Positions 33,636 to 42,278 of a stretch of 64,000 bases of DNA are shown one piece after another. The DNA lies in assembly GCF_046546515.1 (NCBI RefSeq), contig NZ_JBKHKJ010000015.1, positions 1 through 64,000 of the forward strand. Direction: 5' to 3'. Source of the stretch: Parasediminibacterium sp046546515 (GTDB lineage: Bacteria > Bacteroidota > Bacteroidia > Chitinophagales > Chitinophagaceae). The first letter of the stretch is position 1. Every line of letters begins with the position of its first letter. The translations under genes and the position numbers were made by a program. The notes under the pieces are model-generated. The model ran no database searches, was not told the DNA's origin, and worked only from the letters and a program-made list of their open reading frames with translations.

Positions 33636-33778
33636 GTGTAAATTATTTATGGAATTTTGTACTACTTGAATCTTAAGGATAGGTACAAAAAAAAATGATT
33701 CTTCGTATTTTGTGCAAGGGTTTAATCGTCAGAATTAATAAAATCATTTTAATCATTGGTATAAATAAAGTTGAGAAA

Positions 33779-34438
33779 ATGTCTAGACCTAAATTACCAA
33801 GAAAAAGTACTTCAATTGATATGACGGCAATGTGCGATGTCGCTTTTCTTTTGTTAAGTTTTTTCATTTTAACAACAAAGTTTAAGCCTTCTGAAGCTAT
33901 TACTGTTGTTACGCCTAGTTCTGTTGCATCTAAAGTAGCACCAGACAAAGATTTGGTTTTAATAACTATAGATAAAGATGGGAAAGTTTTTCTTTCAATG
34001 GATGATGAATCTAAGAAAGAATATATTGCTACAACTTTGAATACAACCAAGAACCTCAATTTGGATGTGAAGAAGTTTGCAAAAGCCAATTTTTATGGCG
34101 CTCCTTTTACACAGATGAGTTCTTTTTTAGCAATTCCAGAGGAGGGTCGTAAAGGGAATCTACTGCCAGGCATACCATGTAAAGATAGCATTAATAATGA
34201 ATTGACTGAATGGTTGCGTATTGTTAATGATGCTTACAGAGGTCAAAAAATGAATTTGTTATTAAAAGGTGACAATATGTCGAAATACCCAGCATTTCAA
34301 AATGTGCTTGTTGCTTTTAAGAAAAATGATTTTTTAAAATTCCAAATGGTTACTAATCCTGAAAGTGTACCATTGGGAACTGATTTGGCAAAGTTGAACG
34401 AATTTGCTAAAACTGGTCAGTCTTCAAAAGAAGAGTAA
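33779..34438 (+). CDS. exbD: ExbD/TolR-family protein, first paralogue (long form)
   Basis: A 219-residue protein; the ATG at 33779 gives the usual basic start SRPKLPRKSTSIDMTAMCDVAFLLLS. Further upstream codons would only add an odd hydrophobic leader. The single membrane helix contains the proton-carrying aspartate in MCDVAFLLLSFFILTT. The periplasmic domain is longer than in typical ExbD (about 140 residues in E. coli), with an insertion around residues 85-150. It lies between exbB and a second, shorter exbD. Two exbD genes per cluster are common in Bacteroidota. Confidence 0.92.
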   Translation: MSRPKLPRKSTSIDMTAMCDVAFLLLSFFILTTKFKPSEAITVVTPSSVASKVAPDKDLVLITIDKDGKVFLSMDDESKKEYIATTLNTTKNLNLDVKKFAKANFYGAPFTQMSSFLAIPEEGRKGNLLPGIPCKDSINNELTEWLRIVNDAYRGQKMNLLLKGDNMSKYPAFQNVLVAFKKNDFLKFQMVTNPESVPLGTDLAKLNEFAKTGQSSKEE

Positions 34439-34496
34439 TCTTTTAGCTATTTGATCTTAGTAAAATATTTTTTCAGCATAACCTAAATTTTTTGTT

Positions 34497-35030
34497 ATGG
34501 CAGAGATGGATACCTCGGGTGGTGGCCATAAAAAAGGCCCAGGAGTAAAAAAAAGTAAAAAGCTCTCTACTAGGATAGATTTGACACCGATGGTTGATTT
34601 GGGCTTTCTCCTAATAACTTTTTTTATCTTTACTACAACTATGAGCCAGCCTACGGCTTTCAAGTTGAATTTGCCTAAAGATACAGACAAGCCTCAAGAT
34701 GAAACAAAAATTAAAGAGACTGGTGCCTTAACTATTTTGTTAGGAAAAGATAATCATGTTTTTTATTATGAAAGCACATTGGATCCTGCAGGAAAGAATT
34801 TTCTTTCATCATCATTCAAAGACATACGCAATGTAATAATTGCAAAAAAAAGAAGTACTCCGGATAAAGATTTTTTCGTTGTAATAAAGCCTAATGAGGA
34901 ATGTACTTACAGGAATGTCATTGATTTACTAGATGAGATGGCAATTAATGTTGTAAAAAGGTACGCCCTTGTTGATATTTCTGTTGGTGAAAATCAATTA
35001 GTAAAAGCTACGGAAGCTGCTAGTAAATAA
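34497..35030 (+). CDS. exbD: ExbD/TolR-family protein, second paralogue
   Basis: A 177-residue protein. A basic N-terminus (KKGPGVKKSKKLSTRID) leads to the membrane helix with the functional aspartate in LTPMVDLGFLLITFFIFTTT, the classic ExbD/TolR pattern. The periplasmic part ends with TYRNVIDLLDEMAINVVKRYALVDIS, equivalent to the ExbD C-terminal helix-strand. The N-terminus is Gly/His/Lys-rich (MDTSGGGHKKGPG). It probably pairs with the first paralogue as a heterodimer inside the ExbB pentamer. Confidence 0.92.
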   Translation: MAEMDTSGGGHKKGPGVKKSKKLSTRIDLTPMVDLGFLLITFFIFTTTMSQPTAFKLNLPKDTDKPQDETKIKETGALTILLGKDNHVFYYESTLDPAGKNFLSSSFKDIRNVIIAKKRSTPDKDFFVVIKPNEECTYRNVIDLLDEMAINVVKRYALVDISVGENQLVKATEAASK

Positions 35031-35094
35031 GTTAATTTTTTTGAATTTTATACCTCTGGAATTTAAGTTTTATTGTATTTAAGCAGTTTGTAAA

Positions 35095-35925
35095 ATGGAA
35101 GTTAATAAAATATTATCAGCTGATATACTTGATATTATCTTTGATGGTAAGAACAAGGAATATGGTGCTTATGAACTGAGAAAGTCATACAATAAGCGTA
35201 TAACATATGCAATGCTAACTACAATTGCTATTATATTGCTTATTTTTATAGGGTCTATTTTGGCTAGTTCTTTCAAGAAAAACACCAAAAATGAAATTAT
35301 TGTTCAAGATGTTTCATTAGAGGATGTAAAGAAAGATGAAAAAAAACCAGAGCCACCACCACCGCCGCCACCCCCTAAGCAAGAGCCACCGAAGGTTGAA
35401 ATTACGAAGTTTACACCACCTAAGATAGTAAAGGATGAAGAGGTTAAAGAACCACCTCCAGAGGTAGCTAAAATGGAAGATACCAAAATTGGTACTATTA
35501 ACCAAGAAGGTGCAAAAGACGAAGGTGTTGTAGCCCCACCTGTTGAAAGCAAAGGAACTGGTGTCGTAGAAGCTCCTAAACAGGAAGAGGATTATGATAA
35601 AGTATTTACTTCTGTTCAAATTGTTGCAGAATTTCCTGGTGGGCAGGCAGCTTGGGTAAAGTACTTACAGAAGAATTTAAACAACAATCTTCCAGCAGAT
35701 AATTCTGCACCTCCGGGAAAATATACTGTTGTGGTATCATTTATTGTTGACAAGAATGGTAATATAAGTGACGTAGTAGCAGAAAATGACCCTAAATATG
35801 GCACTGCTGAAGAAGCTGTAAGAGTTATTAAAAAAGGTCCAGCCTGGAAACCAGCTGTTCAAAACGGTAGGAATGTTACTTACCGTGCAAGACAGGCAAT
35901 TACTTTTATGGTTGCTGATGAATAA
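35095..35925 (+). CDS. tonB: TonB-family energy transducer
   Basis: A 276-residue TonB. A cytoplasmic stretch of about 45 residues, including the Bacteroidota-type NKEYGAYELRKSYNKRI, precedes the single membrane helix (about 42-64). A proline-rich spacer follows (KKPEPPPPPPPPKQEPPK, about 82-100, and further KEPPPEVAK). The C-terminal domain, from about residue 185, has FPGGQAAWVKYLQKNLN, KYTVVVSFIVDKNGNISDV and a GPAWKPAVQNGRNVTYRARQ end, the TonB receptor-binding fold. Last gene of the ExbB-ExbD-ExbD-TonB operon. Confidence 0.95.
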   Translation: MEVNKILSADILDIIFDGKNKEYGAYELRKSYNKRITYAMLTTIAIILLIFIGSILASSFKKNTKNEIIVQDVSLEDVKKDEKKPEPPPPPPPPKQEPPKVEITKFTPPKIVKDEEVKEPPPEVAKMEDTKIGTINQEGAKDEGVVAPPVESKGTGVVEAPKQEEDYDKVFTSVQIVAEFPGGQAAWVKYLQKNLNNNLPADNSAPPGKYTVVVSFIVDKNGNISDVVAENDPKYGTAEEAVRVIKKGPAWKPAVQNGRNVTYRARQAITFMVADE

Positions 35926-35948
35926 ATAAGCTTATAAAATTCTATAGC

Positions 35949-35986
35949 AAAAGAGCTTTCTCTAAGGAGAAGGCTCTTTTATTTTT
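35949..35986 (+). terminator. intrinsic terminator after tonB
   Basis: Arms AAAGAGCTTTCTC and GAGAAGGCTCTTTT pair with one G-U and are followed by ATTTTT. It ends 13 bp before the mnmE start codon. Confidence 0.9.
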
Positions 35987-35998
35987 AAATTACTTATA

Positions 35999-37381
35999 AT
36001 GCAGGATAAGTTAGGTGGGTGGGAGGATACAATTGTAGCACTTGCTACGCCACAGGGTATAGGAGCCATTGGCGTAATACGCATAAGTGGGACAAAGGCA
36101 ATTTCAATTGTAAATGCAATGTTCCTGTCAAAAGAATTGGGCAACCAGCCTTCGCACACTTTGCATGTGGGGTTGCTAAGGAATGGGAAAGATGTGCTAG
36201 ACGAGGTGGTAATTGGAATATTCAAGAATCCATCTTCATACACAGGAGAAGATATTATTGAAATTAGCTGCCATGGGTCACCTTTTGTTCAAAGAAAAGT
36301 ATTAGATGCTTTGGTTCAAAACGGCTGTCGGCTGGCAAAACCTGGTGAATTTACACAAAGAGCTTTTTTGAATGGAAAACTAGATTTGACGCAGGCCGAA
36401 GCTGTAGCTGACCTTATTGCAAGCAATACAGATGCAAGTAGGGATACGGCTATAAAAAGCATGAGAGGAGGTTTTTCTAAAACCTTGAGTGGGTTGCGGG
36501 AAAAGTTAATTCGCTTTTCTGCTATGATAGAGTTGGAACTTGATTTTGCCCAAGAAGATGTAGAATTTGCTGACAGGTTACAATTGCAAGAATTAATTGC
36601 TACACTTTTATTTAGTACTAACCAATTACTAGAATCTTTCCATTTTGGTAATGCAATTAAAAATGGGGTACAAGTAGCTATTATTGGCAAGCCCAATGCT
36701 GGTAAGTCAACTTTGCTAAATACACTTTTAAACGAGGATAGGGCTATTGTAAGTGCTATTGCAGGAACTACAAGGGATACTATAGAAGAAGTGCTAAATA
36801 TTGAAGGCATTTTGTTCAGGCTAATTGACACGGCAGGCATTAGGGCGCACCAGGCAGACGTTGTTGAAAATTTGGGAATAGATAAAAGCTATGAAAAAAT
36901 GCGCATGGCCGATTTGGTGTTATACCTGTTTGACGTTAATGAAACAAGCACCGCAGAACTAACAACAGTGTGTCAAGACTTTGAGAAACAAAAAATAAAG
37001 TATGTACTGGTTGCCAATAAACACGACCAGCAAACTGAAGGTACTGCAAATCAATTTGCAAATTTCAAAGACCTGATTTTTATTTCAGCAAAGCAAAATG
37101 CCAATATAGATTTGGTAAAACATACACTGCTTAGCTTGGCTATTGGCGGAAAATTAAACACAGAATCGACAATTGTAACAAATGCTAGGCATTATGAAGC
37201 TCTTAAAAAATTGAGCAATGCTTTAGCAGATGTGCAGCAAGCCATGGACAATAACTTGCCCGGCGATTTGCTAGCGCTGGACATAAGGCAATGCCTCCAC
37301 TACCTGGGACTTATAACAGGTGAAGTAACGAATGAAGATCAATTAGATTTTATTTTTACCAAATTCTGTATAGGAAAGTAA
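35999..37381 (+). CDS. mnmE: tRNA uridine-5-carboxymethylaminomethyl synthesis GTPase MnmE
   Basis: A 460-residue GTPase that, with MnmG, modifies the wobble uridine of several tRNAs. The N-terminal formyl-THF-binding domain shows TIVALATPQGIGAIGVIRIS and YTGEDIIEISCHGS. A helical domain follows. The G domain (about 220-380) has Walker A IIGKPNAGKSTLLN, switch AIAGTTRDTIEE, DTAGIR and VANKHDQ for guanine recognition. The protein ends in the catalytic C-terminal CIGK motif. Length is normal. Convergent with purL with 17 bp between stops. Confidence 0.97.
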   Translation: MQDKLGGWEDTIVALATPQGIGAIGVIRISGTKAISIVNAMFLSKELGNQPSHTLHVGLLRNGKDVLDEVVIGIFKNPSSYTGEDIIEISCHGSPFVQRKVLDALVQNGCRLAKPGEFTQRAFLNGKLDLTQAEAVADLIASNTDASRDTAIKSMRGGFSKTLSGLREKLIRFSAMIELELDFAQEDVEFADRLQLQELIATLLFSTNQLLESFHFGNAIKNGVQVAIIGKPNAGKSTLLNTLLNEDRAIVSAIAGTTRDTIEEVLNIEGILFRLIDTAGIRAHQADVVENLGIDKSYEKMRMADLVLYLFDVNETSTAELTTVCQDFEKQKIKYVLVANKHDQQTEGTANQFANFKDLIFISAKQNANIDLVKHTLLSLAIGGKLNTESTIVTNARHYEALKKLSNALADVQQAMDNNLPGDLLALDIRQCLHYLGLITGEVTNEDQLDFIFTKFCIGK

Positions 37382-37398
37382 CCCCAAAAAAAATGATT

Positions 37399-39609
37399 TT
37401 ACAAATATTGCTCTATAGCCGTGTCATATTTTTCACCCCATTCTTGGATATTTCCCCAGTTTTCGCCATTTACACTTACAGTGCCTACTGTTACAGTACC
37501 TAGTTCAATAAACGGCAAGCCGGATCCAGCCAAAACTGTCTTCAACTTATCTTTTTGTGCTTCACTAGTGCTTACTACCACCCTTCCTTGTGCTTCGCCT
37601 AGCCAAAAAGCATCCTGCCTTATTTCGGAAGTAGATTGTACATCAAAGCCCAATCCTTTGTGGAAACCACTTTCCAGCAAGTTTACAATCAAGCCCCCTT
37701 CGCTGATGTCGTGGGCAGATTCTATCAAACCTTGCTGGCTGATGCTAGCAACAAACTGCTGCATGATAAACTCTTCTTCCAAGTCAAAATACGGGGCAGG
37801 GGAATATTCAATCCCTTTTATTTTATGCAGGTATTCGGAGGAAGCAATATCATTGGCTTGTTTGCCTATCAGTATAATAACAGCCCCTGCATTTTTAAAA
37901 TACATGGTCATTTTTTGCTCGGGATTATCCAACACCCCTACCATGCCAATGGTGGGTGTTGGGTAAACTGGCCCATCCGGGTTCTGGTTATAGAAGCTAA
38001 CATTGCCGCCTGTTACAGGGGTGTTGAATTTTCTGCACGCATCACCCATGCCCGTTATTGCTTTTACAAATTGGTAATAAACCTCGGGGTCGTAAGGGTT
38101 GCCAAAGTTCAGGCAGTTGGTTACGCCCAAGGGCTCGCCGCCACTGCACACGATATTGCGGGCAGCTTCTGCCACGGCTATCATGCCCCCAACGTATGGG
38201 TTAGCGTAAACATAACGGCTGTTGCAGTCAACCGTCATGGCCAATGCTTTCCCTGTGCCTTTCGCCAGCACAATAGAGGCATCGCTTGGGTCGTTGGTAC
38301 TCATATTTGCCGCACCCACCATGCTGTCATACTGGGTATATATCCATCTTTTCGATGCAATGTTGGGTATCTGTATTACCTGACCTACCACTGCCTTCAA
38401 TTCCTCTTTGCTGGCAATATCTGGTATGTTATCTTGGTTAAAAGCGGCTATTTGCTCAAAATATTTTGGTTCATGGTAGTTCCTTGAATATTGAGGCGCA
38501 CCGCCGCCCAATACCAATTCTTCCGCTGGCAGCATGGCTTCTAATACGCCATGCCTGTAAAATTGCAACATCCCATCGGTAGTTACTTCGCCAATATTGC
38601 TGGCACTCAAGTCCCATTTTTCAAATATGCTCAGCACGGCTGCCTCTTTTCCTTTTTCCACCACCATTAACATCCGCTCTTGGCTTTCGCTTAGTAGCAG
38701 TTCCCATGCTTTCATGTCCTGCTGGCGGGTAGGCACTTTGTCTAGGTCTATCCTCATGCCCACGCCACCCTTTGCGCTCATTTCGGCCGTGCTGCAAATA
38801 ATACCAGCCGCCCCCATATCCTGCATACCCACTACGCCGTCTGTTTGTAATAGTTCCAGGCAGGCTTCCAGCAGTTTCTTTTCTTGGAAAGGATCTCCCA
38901 CCTGCACGGCGGGCAGCTCCTGCACACTGTCTTTGGTAATGTCGGCACTGGCAAAGCTTGCCCCGCCTATGCCATCCTTGCCTGTGGCACTGCCTACAAA
39001 GAATACAGGGTTGCCTTCGCCAAGGGCAATGGCACTTACAGTTTTCCCTTTTTCTACAATACCCACGCTCATGGCGTTTACCAATGGGTTGGTATGGTAG
39101 CATTCTTCAAAATACACTTCGCCGCCAACCGTAGGCACGCCAAAGCAGTTGCCATAATGGCCAATGCCATGCACCACCCCGCTTAGCAAATGTTGCGTTT
39201 TTTTGTCTTTCAAATTGCCAAAACGCAGGCTATTCAGCGAAGCGATAGGCCTTGCACCCATGGTAAAAATATCCCTTTGTATGCCCCCCACGCCAGTGGC
39301 TGCACCTTGGAAAGGCTCTAAGGCACTAGGGTGGTTATGGCTTTCAATCTTAAACACTACGCCAAAGCCGTTGCCAATATCCATCAACCCAGCATTTTCC
39401 TCGCCTGCGGCTACCAGCATTTTGCCGCCATCCCGTGGAAGGGTCTTAAGCCACTTGATAGAGTTTTTGTAGCTGCAATGCTCGCTCCACATAGCACTGA
39501 AACAACACAGCTCTGTAAAATTTGGGGTACGACCCATTCTTTCCTTTATCACTTCAAATTCCTCGGCCGTAAGGCGGAGCTGCTGGGCGGTTTGTACGGT
39601 TATTTCCAT
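37399..39609 (-). CDS. purL: phosphoribosylformylglycinamidine synthase subunit PurL (small, Bacillus-type)
   Basis: A 736-residue protein starting at ATG 39607-39609 (MEITVQTAQQLRLTAEEFE); the in-frame codons upstream add an unrelated MCIIITSRT. The size and the lack of a glutaminase domain mark the small PurL that works with PurS and PurQ in the fourth step of purine synthesis. ATP/substrate motifs are present: SEHCSYKNSIKWLK, IESHNHPSALEPFQGAATGVGGI in part (FQGAATGVGG), FVGSATGKDGIGGASF, and LSESQERMLMV. PurS and PurQ are not in the window. It is monocistronic. Confidence 0.96.
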   Translation of the reverse strand: MEITVQTAQQLRLTAEEFEVIKERMGRTPNFTELCCFSAMWSEHCSYKNSIKWLKTLPRDGGKMLVAAGEENAGLMDIGNGFGVVFKIESHNHPSALEPFQGAATGVGGIQRDIFTMGARPIASLNSLRFGNLKDKKTQHLLSGVVHGIGHYGNCFGVPTVGGEVYFEECYHTNPLVNAMSVGIVEKGKTVSAIALGEGNPVFFVGSATGKDGIGGASFASADITKDSVQELPAVQVGDPFQEKKLLEACLELLQTDGVVGMQDMGAAGIICSTAEMSAKGGVGMRIDLDKVPTRQQDMKAWELLLSESQERMLMVVEKGKEAAVLSIFEKWDLSASNIGEVTTDGMLQFYRHGVLEAMLPAEELVLGGGAPQYSRNYHEPKYFEQIAAFNQDNIPDIASKEELKAVVGQVIQIPNIASKRWIYTQYDSMVGAANMSTNDPSDASIVLAKGTGKALAMTVDCNSRYVYANPYVGGMIAVAEAARNIVCSGGEPLGVTNCLNFGNPYDPEVYYQFVKAITGMGDACRKFNTPVTGGNVSFYNQNPDGPVYPTPTIGMVGVLDNPEQKMTMYFKNAGAVIILIGKQANDIASSEYLHKIKGIEYSPAPYFDLEEEFIMQQFVASISQQGLIESAHDISEGGLIVNLLESGFHKGLGFDVQSTSEIRQDAFWLGEAQGRVVVSTSEAQKDKLKTVLAGSGLPFIELGTVTVGTVSVNGENWGNIQEWGEKYDTAIEQYL

Positions 39610-39899
39610 TGTTCTTGAGGTAATGATGATGCACAATGTATAAAGCTGTGTGCCTTAATCTCTATTACTTGTAACAGTTGCCGCAAATGTAAGCCATTGA
39701 ACTATAAAGGTTTTAACGAGAGGCAAGGTTGCAGAAAAATTAGTTTTTGATTGAGGGATTGCAAAAAAGTTGTATTTGCATTTATATAATAAAAGAAAAG
39801 CAGAAACTATTTAAATTCTTGCCAAGCTACTTTCTGAAATTATATGATGGAAACATATGCTTAAAACTAAAAGAAAATGCATGCTTCTTGCCCCCATAC

Positions 39900-40595
39900 C
39901 TATTCTCCCTCTACCATCTCTTTCAAAACCGCATCTTTTTCCAATGGCAGTTCTTTGTCTATTTTAAATTGCAAGTAATGCACCCGCTTGCTTTTGGCAA
40001 TGTCTAGGCTTTCGTAATAAGTCTTTATTTGCAGCTCTGGGCTTATATTGGCTTCGTGGTAGGCATCGCAATAATCTACCAATAAGGGCAATTCGTACAA
40101 ATCAATTACCTTTTTTGTAAACTCGTACAAATCTGGACTATCCGTTTTCAGGTGTATCAATGCGCCCTGCTCTGTAAGTTGCTGGTACAGCCTAAGGAAT
40201 TTTGGGTGGGTAAGCCTTTTCTTGGCTTTTGACAAACGGAGCTGGGGGTCTGGGAAAGTAATCCATATCTCGCTTACTTCATTCTTTCCGAAGAAAGCAG
40301 GCAGATTGTCAATAGGTATCCTTAAAAAAGCCACGTTACTCAACCCTTCTTCCAAAGCCGTTAATGCCCCCCTCCATATACGGTTGCCCTTTATGTCTAC
40401 CCCAATAAAATTTCGGTTTGCGTGCATCCTACCTAGGCCCACGGCATATTCGCCTTTGCCGCAGGCAAGTTCCAAGGTAATGGGGTTGTTGTTTTTAAAA
40501 TAAGTATGCCATTGCCCCTGCATCCCTTCTGGGTTTTCCAATACATTCCCAAAACCTTTTATTGCCTCAAACCGAACGAGTTTCTTATGTCCCAT
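39900..40595 (-). CDS. trmB: tRNA (guanosine(46)-N7)-methyltransferase TrmB
   Basis: A 231-residue class I methyltransferase that makes m7G46 in the tRNA variable loop. SAM motif I is LELACGKGEYAVGLGRMHA, followed by NFIGVDIKGNRIWRGA. The substrate region EIWITFPDPQLRLSKAKKR matches the TrmB signature (W-x-x-F-P-D-P). The C-terminal LKTDSPDLYEFT and ... TYYESLDIAKSKRVHYLQFKI are conserved as well. All expected motifs are present. A CAAAGATA box (TANNTTTG on this strand) at 40604-40611 may be the -7 element of a nearly leaderless transcript. Confidence 0.95.
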   Translation of the reverse strand: MGHKKLVRFEAIKGFGNVLENPEGMQGQWHTYFKNNNPITLELACGKGEYAVGLGRMHANRNFIGVDIKGNRIWRGALTALEEGLSNVAFLRIPIDNLPAFFGKNEVSEIWITFPDPQLRLSKAKKRLTHPKFLRLYQQLTEQGALIHLKTDSPDLYEFTKKVIDLYELPLLVDYCDAYHEANISPELQIKTYYESLDIAKSKRVHYLQFKIDKELPLEKDAVLKEMVEGE

Positions 40596-40948
40596 AATAG
40601 GGGCAAAGATAGGTGTAAGTCATAAGTGATCAGTGGTGAGTAATCAGTGGTGAGTGGTCAGTAGGTAGGTACATAACTTATTTTGCAACAATTCGTAAAT
40701 GCCATAGCCATGGCATTTTAGTAGAAGATAAAAATTGGTGGAAATATTTAAAATGCAACTGCAAATTTGCTTATGTAGCAACCCAATCTTATTTTTACAA
40801 TAGTTGCCGTATTTGTATTTACTGCCAACCTTCAAAAGGCTAGCAAACATGGGTCAACTGGAAAAAATATTATGCACTGACTATAAAATAAACGTCTTCA
40901 ATTATTAGAATCAGTCAAATCATTTAATCATTGGTATAAATCATAATC
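40596..40948. other. gene-free divergent gap with AGTCATAAGTGATCAG-type simple repeats
   Basis: The 353-bp gap between trmB and the CarD-like gene carries short direct repeats such as GTGATCAGTGGTGAG and TAATCAGTGGTGAG at about 40625-40665, resembling fragments at 5423-5458, 41463-41500 and 42245-42280 (ACTTATGACTTACC vocabulary). Beyond these and the putative trmB -7 box I see nothing identifiable. Confidence 0.5.
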
Positions 40949-41464
40949 ATGGAATTATTAGGCGTTGGGTCCAGGGTGGTACACCCTTCTTTTGGTGCTG
41001 GTGTTGTGGTGCGGATGCACAAAAGGGTGTATGAAGTGTGTTTTATGGAATCGGGCATTAAAATGGTAAGCAAAGACTTTAACATGCAGGTTACTGAACG
41101 CCTAGAGCCAGAATACAAAGAAAGCTTTAGCGAAGCAGAAGATGCCTTGATGCGGATACTCCGCCAATGGGGCGACATGACAGAAGTAGTGCCTTTGGGC
41201 GATAAATGGGTGGGTGGCGTGCTGGTGCTAAAGCCTGGTTCGGATACTTTAAAGGAAAAAGAAATACCGATAGACGTGTTTTTCCACAAAATAGTGATGC
41301 TGCGCGACAGGCTGCGGGTTATGGAACAGCGTATCAACAGCCATGAAAAACTAACGGACGAAGACAAGGTAAACATGCAGCAATACATTACCCGTATTTA
41401 TGGTTCGCTTACTACATTCAATGTGCTGTTTAAGCACAAGACGGATTATTTTGAAGGGGTGTAA
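40949..41464 (+). CDS. CarD/Tudor-like small-domain protein of unknown function
   Basis: A 171-residue protein. The first ~60 residues (LGVGSRVVHPSFGAGVVVRM, then YEVCFMESGIKMVSKDF) look like the small beta-barrel (Tudor/KOW-like) found in CarD and at the C-terminus of UvrD/PcrA helicases, which binds RNA polymerase or nucleic acid. The rest is helical and charged (SEAEDALMRILRQWGDM; VMLRDRLRVMEQRINSHEKL), probably coiled coil. Similar proteins are, as I recall, common in Bacteroidota and unnamed. A role near transcription or repair is inference only. Confidence 0.6.
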   Translation: MELLGVGSRVVHPSFGAGVVVRMHKRVYEVCFMESGIKMVSKDFNMQVTERLEPEYKESFSEAEDALMRILRQWGDMTEVVPLGDKWVGGVLVLKPGSDTLKEKEIPIDVFFHKIVMLRDRLRVMEQRINSHEKLTDEDKVNMQQYITRIYGSLTTFNVLFKHKTDYFEGV

Positions 41465-41531
41465 GTCATAAGTTATAAGTGATTAGTCATAAGTTCTTGG
41501 TAGGGGCATATTGCATAAGCCCTATTAAAGC

Positions 41532-42110
41532 CTACTTTTTGTGGGCTTTAGGTTTATCAAACTTTATGTACAAAAATATAAGCAGCAAAACAAAAATATA
41601 AGCCACGATATTAAAAAGTGAATGGTGGTCCATGAATTTATTTATGGGCCAGTGGTGTTCTAATGCAACCATCAAAAGTGTCATGCGAAAACAATTGATG
41701 AGCCAAATGGTTACCCAGCCAGCTACCAACCAGATTGTTTTTTTTTGCCAATGCCCTTTATTGGCAATGACAAAAGCAGTCCAAAAACTCATCACACCAT
41801 AGCCTATACAGCGGTACACCATCCGCAGCCCAATATGGCTAGTATCGCTCCTCAGGATAAATACTTTTTCCACATGGGTTTTTATCCCTATAAAACCACA
41901 AAAAAACTGGCTTGTATGCAGGATAGAAGAACGCAGCCAATCGATATAATTCAAATCATCCCGCAGAAAAAGATACAAAGGGTTGCTTCCCCTTGCGGTA
42001 ATACTAATAAAAAACAGGTTGAAGTAATAAAACAACACAAACAAGCATAAAAACCATCCAATAAATTGGATGCCTTCATTTTTAAACAAGGATGATGTTT
42101 TTGCCTTCAA
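41532..42110 (-). CDS. exosortase/archaeosortase-family protein
   Basis: A 192-residue membrane protein with about five helices. The exosortase catalytic triad is recognisable: Cys101 in MVYRCIGYGVMSFW, Arg142 in WLINCFRMTLL, and His162/163 in MDHHSLFNIVAYIF. Exosortases are membrane transpeptidases that cut substrates with a PEP-CTERM-like tail and usually sit in exopolysaccharide clusters. Here no polysaccharide genes or recognisable tailed substrate are adjacent. A hairpin (arms AAAGCCTAC/GTGGGCTTT, 41526-41550) overlaps its 3' end and may terminate it. Confidence 0.75.
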   Translation of the reverse strand: MKAKTSSLFKNEGIQFIGWFLCLFVLFYYFNLFFISITARGSNPLYLFLRDDLNYIDWLRSSILHTSQFFCGFIGIKTHVEKVFILRSDTSHIGLRMVYRCIGYGVMSFWTAFVIANKGHWQKKTIWLVAGWVTIWLINCFRMTLLMVALEHHWPINKFMDHHSLFNIVAYIFVLLLIFLYIKFDKPKAHKK

Positions 42111-42142
42111 TTTGTGTTGATTAGTGAAAAAACAAAATATGT

Positions 42143-42185
42143 AAAAAAGTTGCCAACCTTCCCTAGGCTGGCAACTTTTTTATAA
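42143..42185 (-). terminator. intrinsic terminator of fumC
   Basis: Arms GTTGCCAACCT and AGGCTGGCAAC around TCCC, with A6 on one side and T6 on the other, so it can act in both directions. It lies 94 bp downstream of the fumC stop and just upstream of the exosortase start. Confidence 0.85.
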
Positions 42186-42278
42186 ATGAAGCGGGCGGGA
42201 GCATTTGCTTGCACCAACCCTAAACCCTATACCCTATACCTTAAGCCTTACTTACGACTTATGACTTACCACTTACGA

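Noticed and set aside
33695..33778. 28-residue hydrophobic extension of the first ExbD
   Set aside because: ExbD has one membrane helix after a short basic N-terminus; ATG 33779 gives exactly that, and the extension would add a second helix.
38621..39103. Long ORFs antisense to purL and similar shadows over atpD, fumC and maeB
   Set aside because: They follow the codon bias of the real gene on the other strand and have no recognisable domains.
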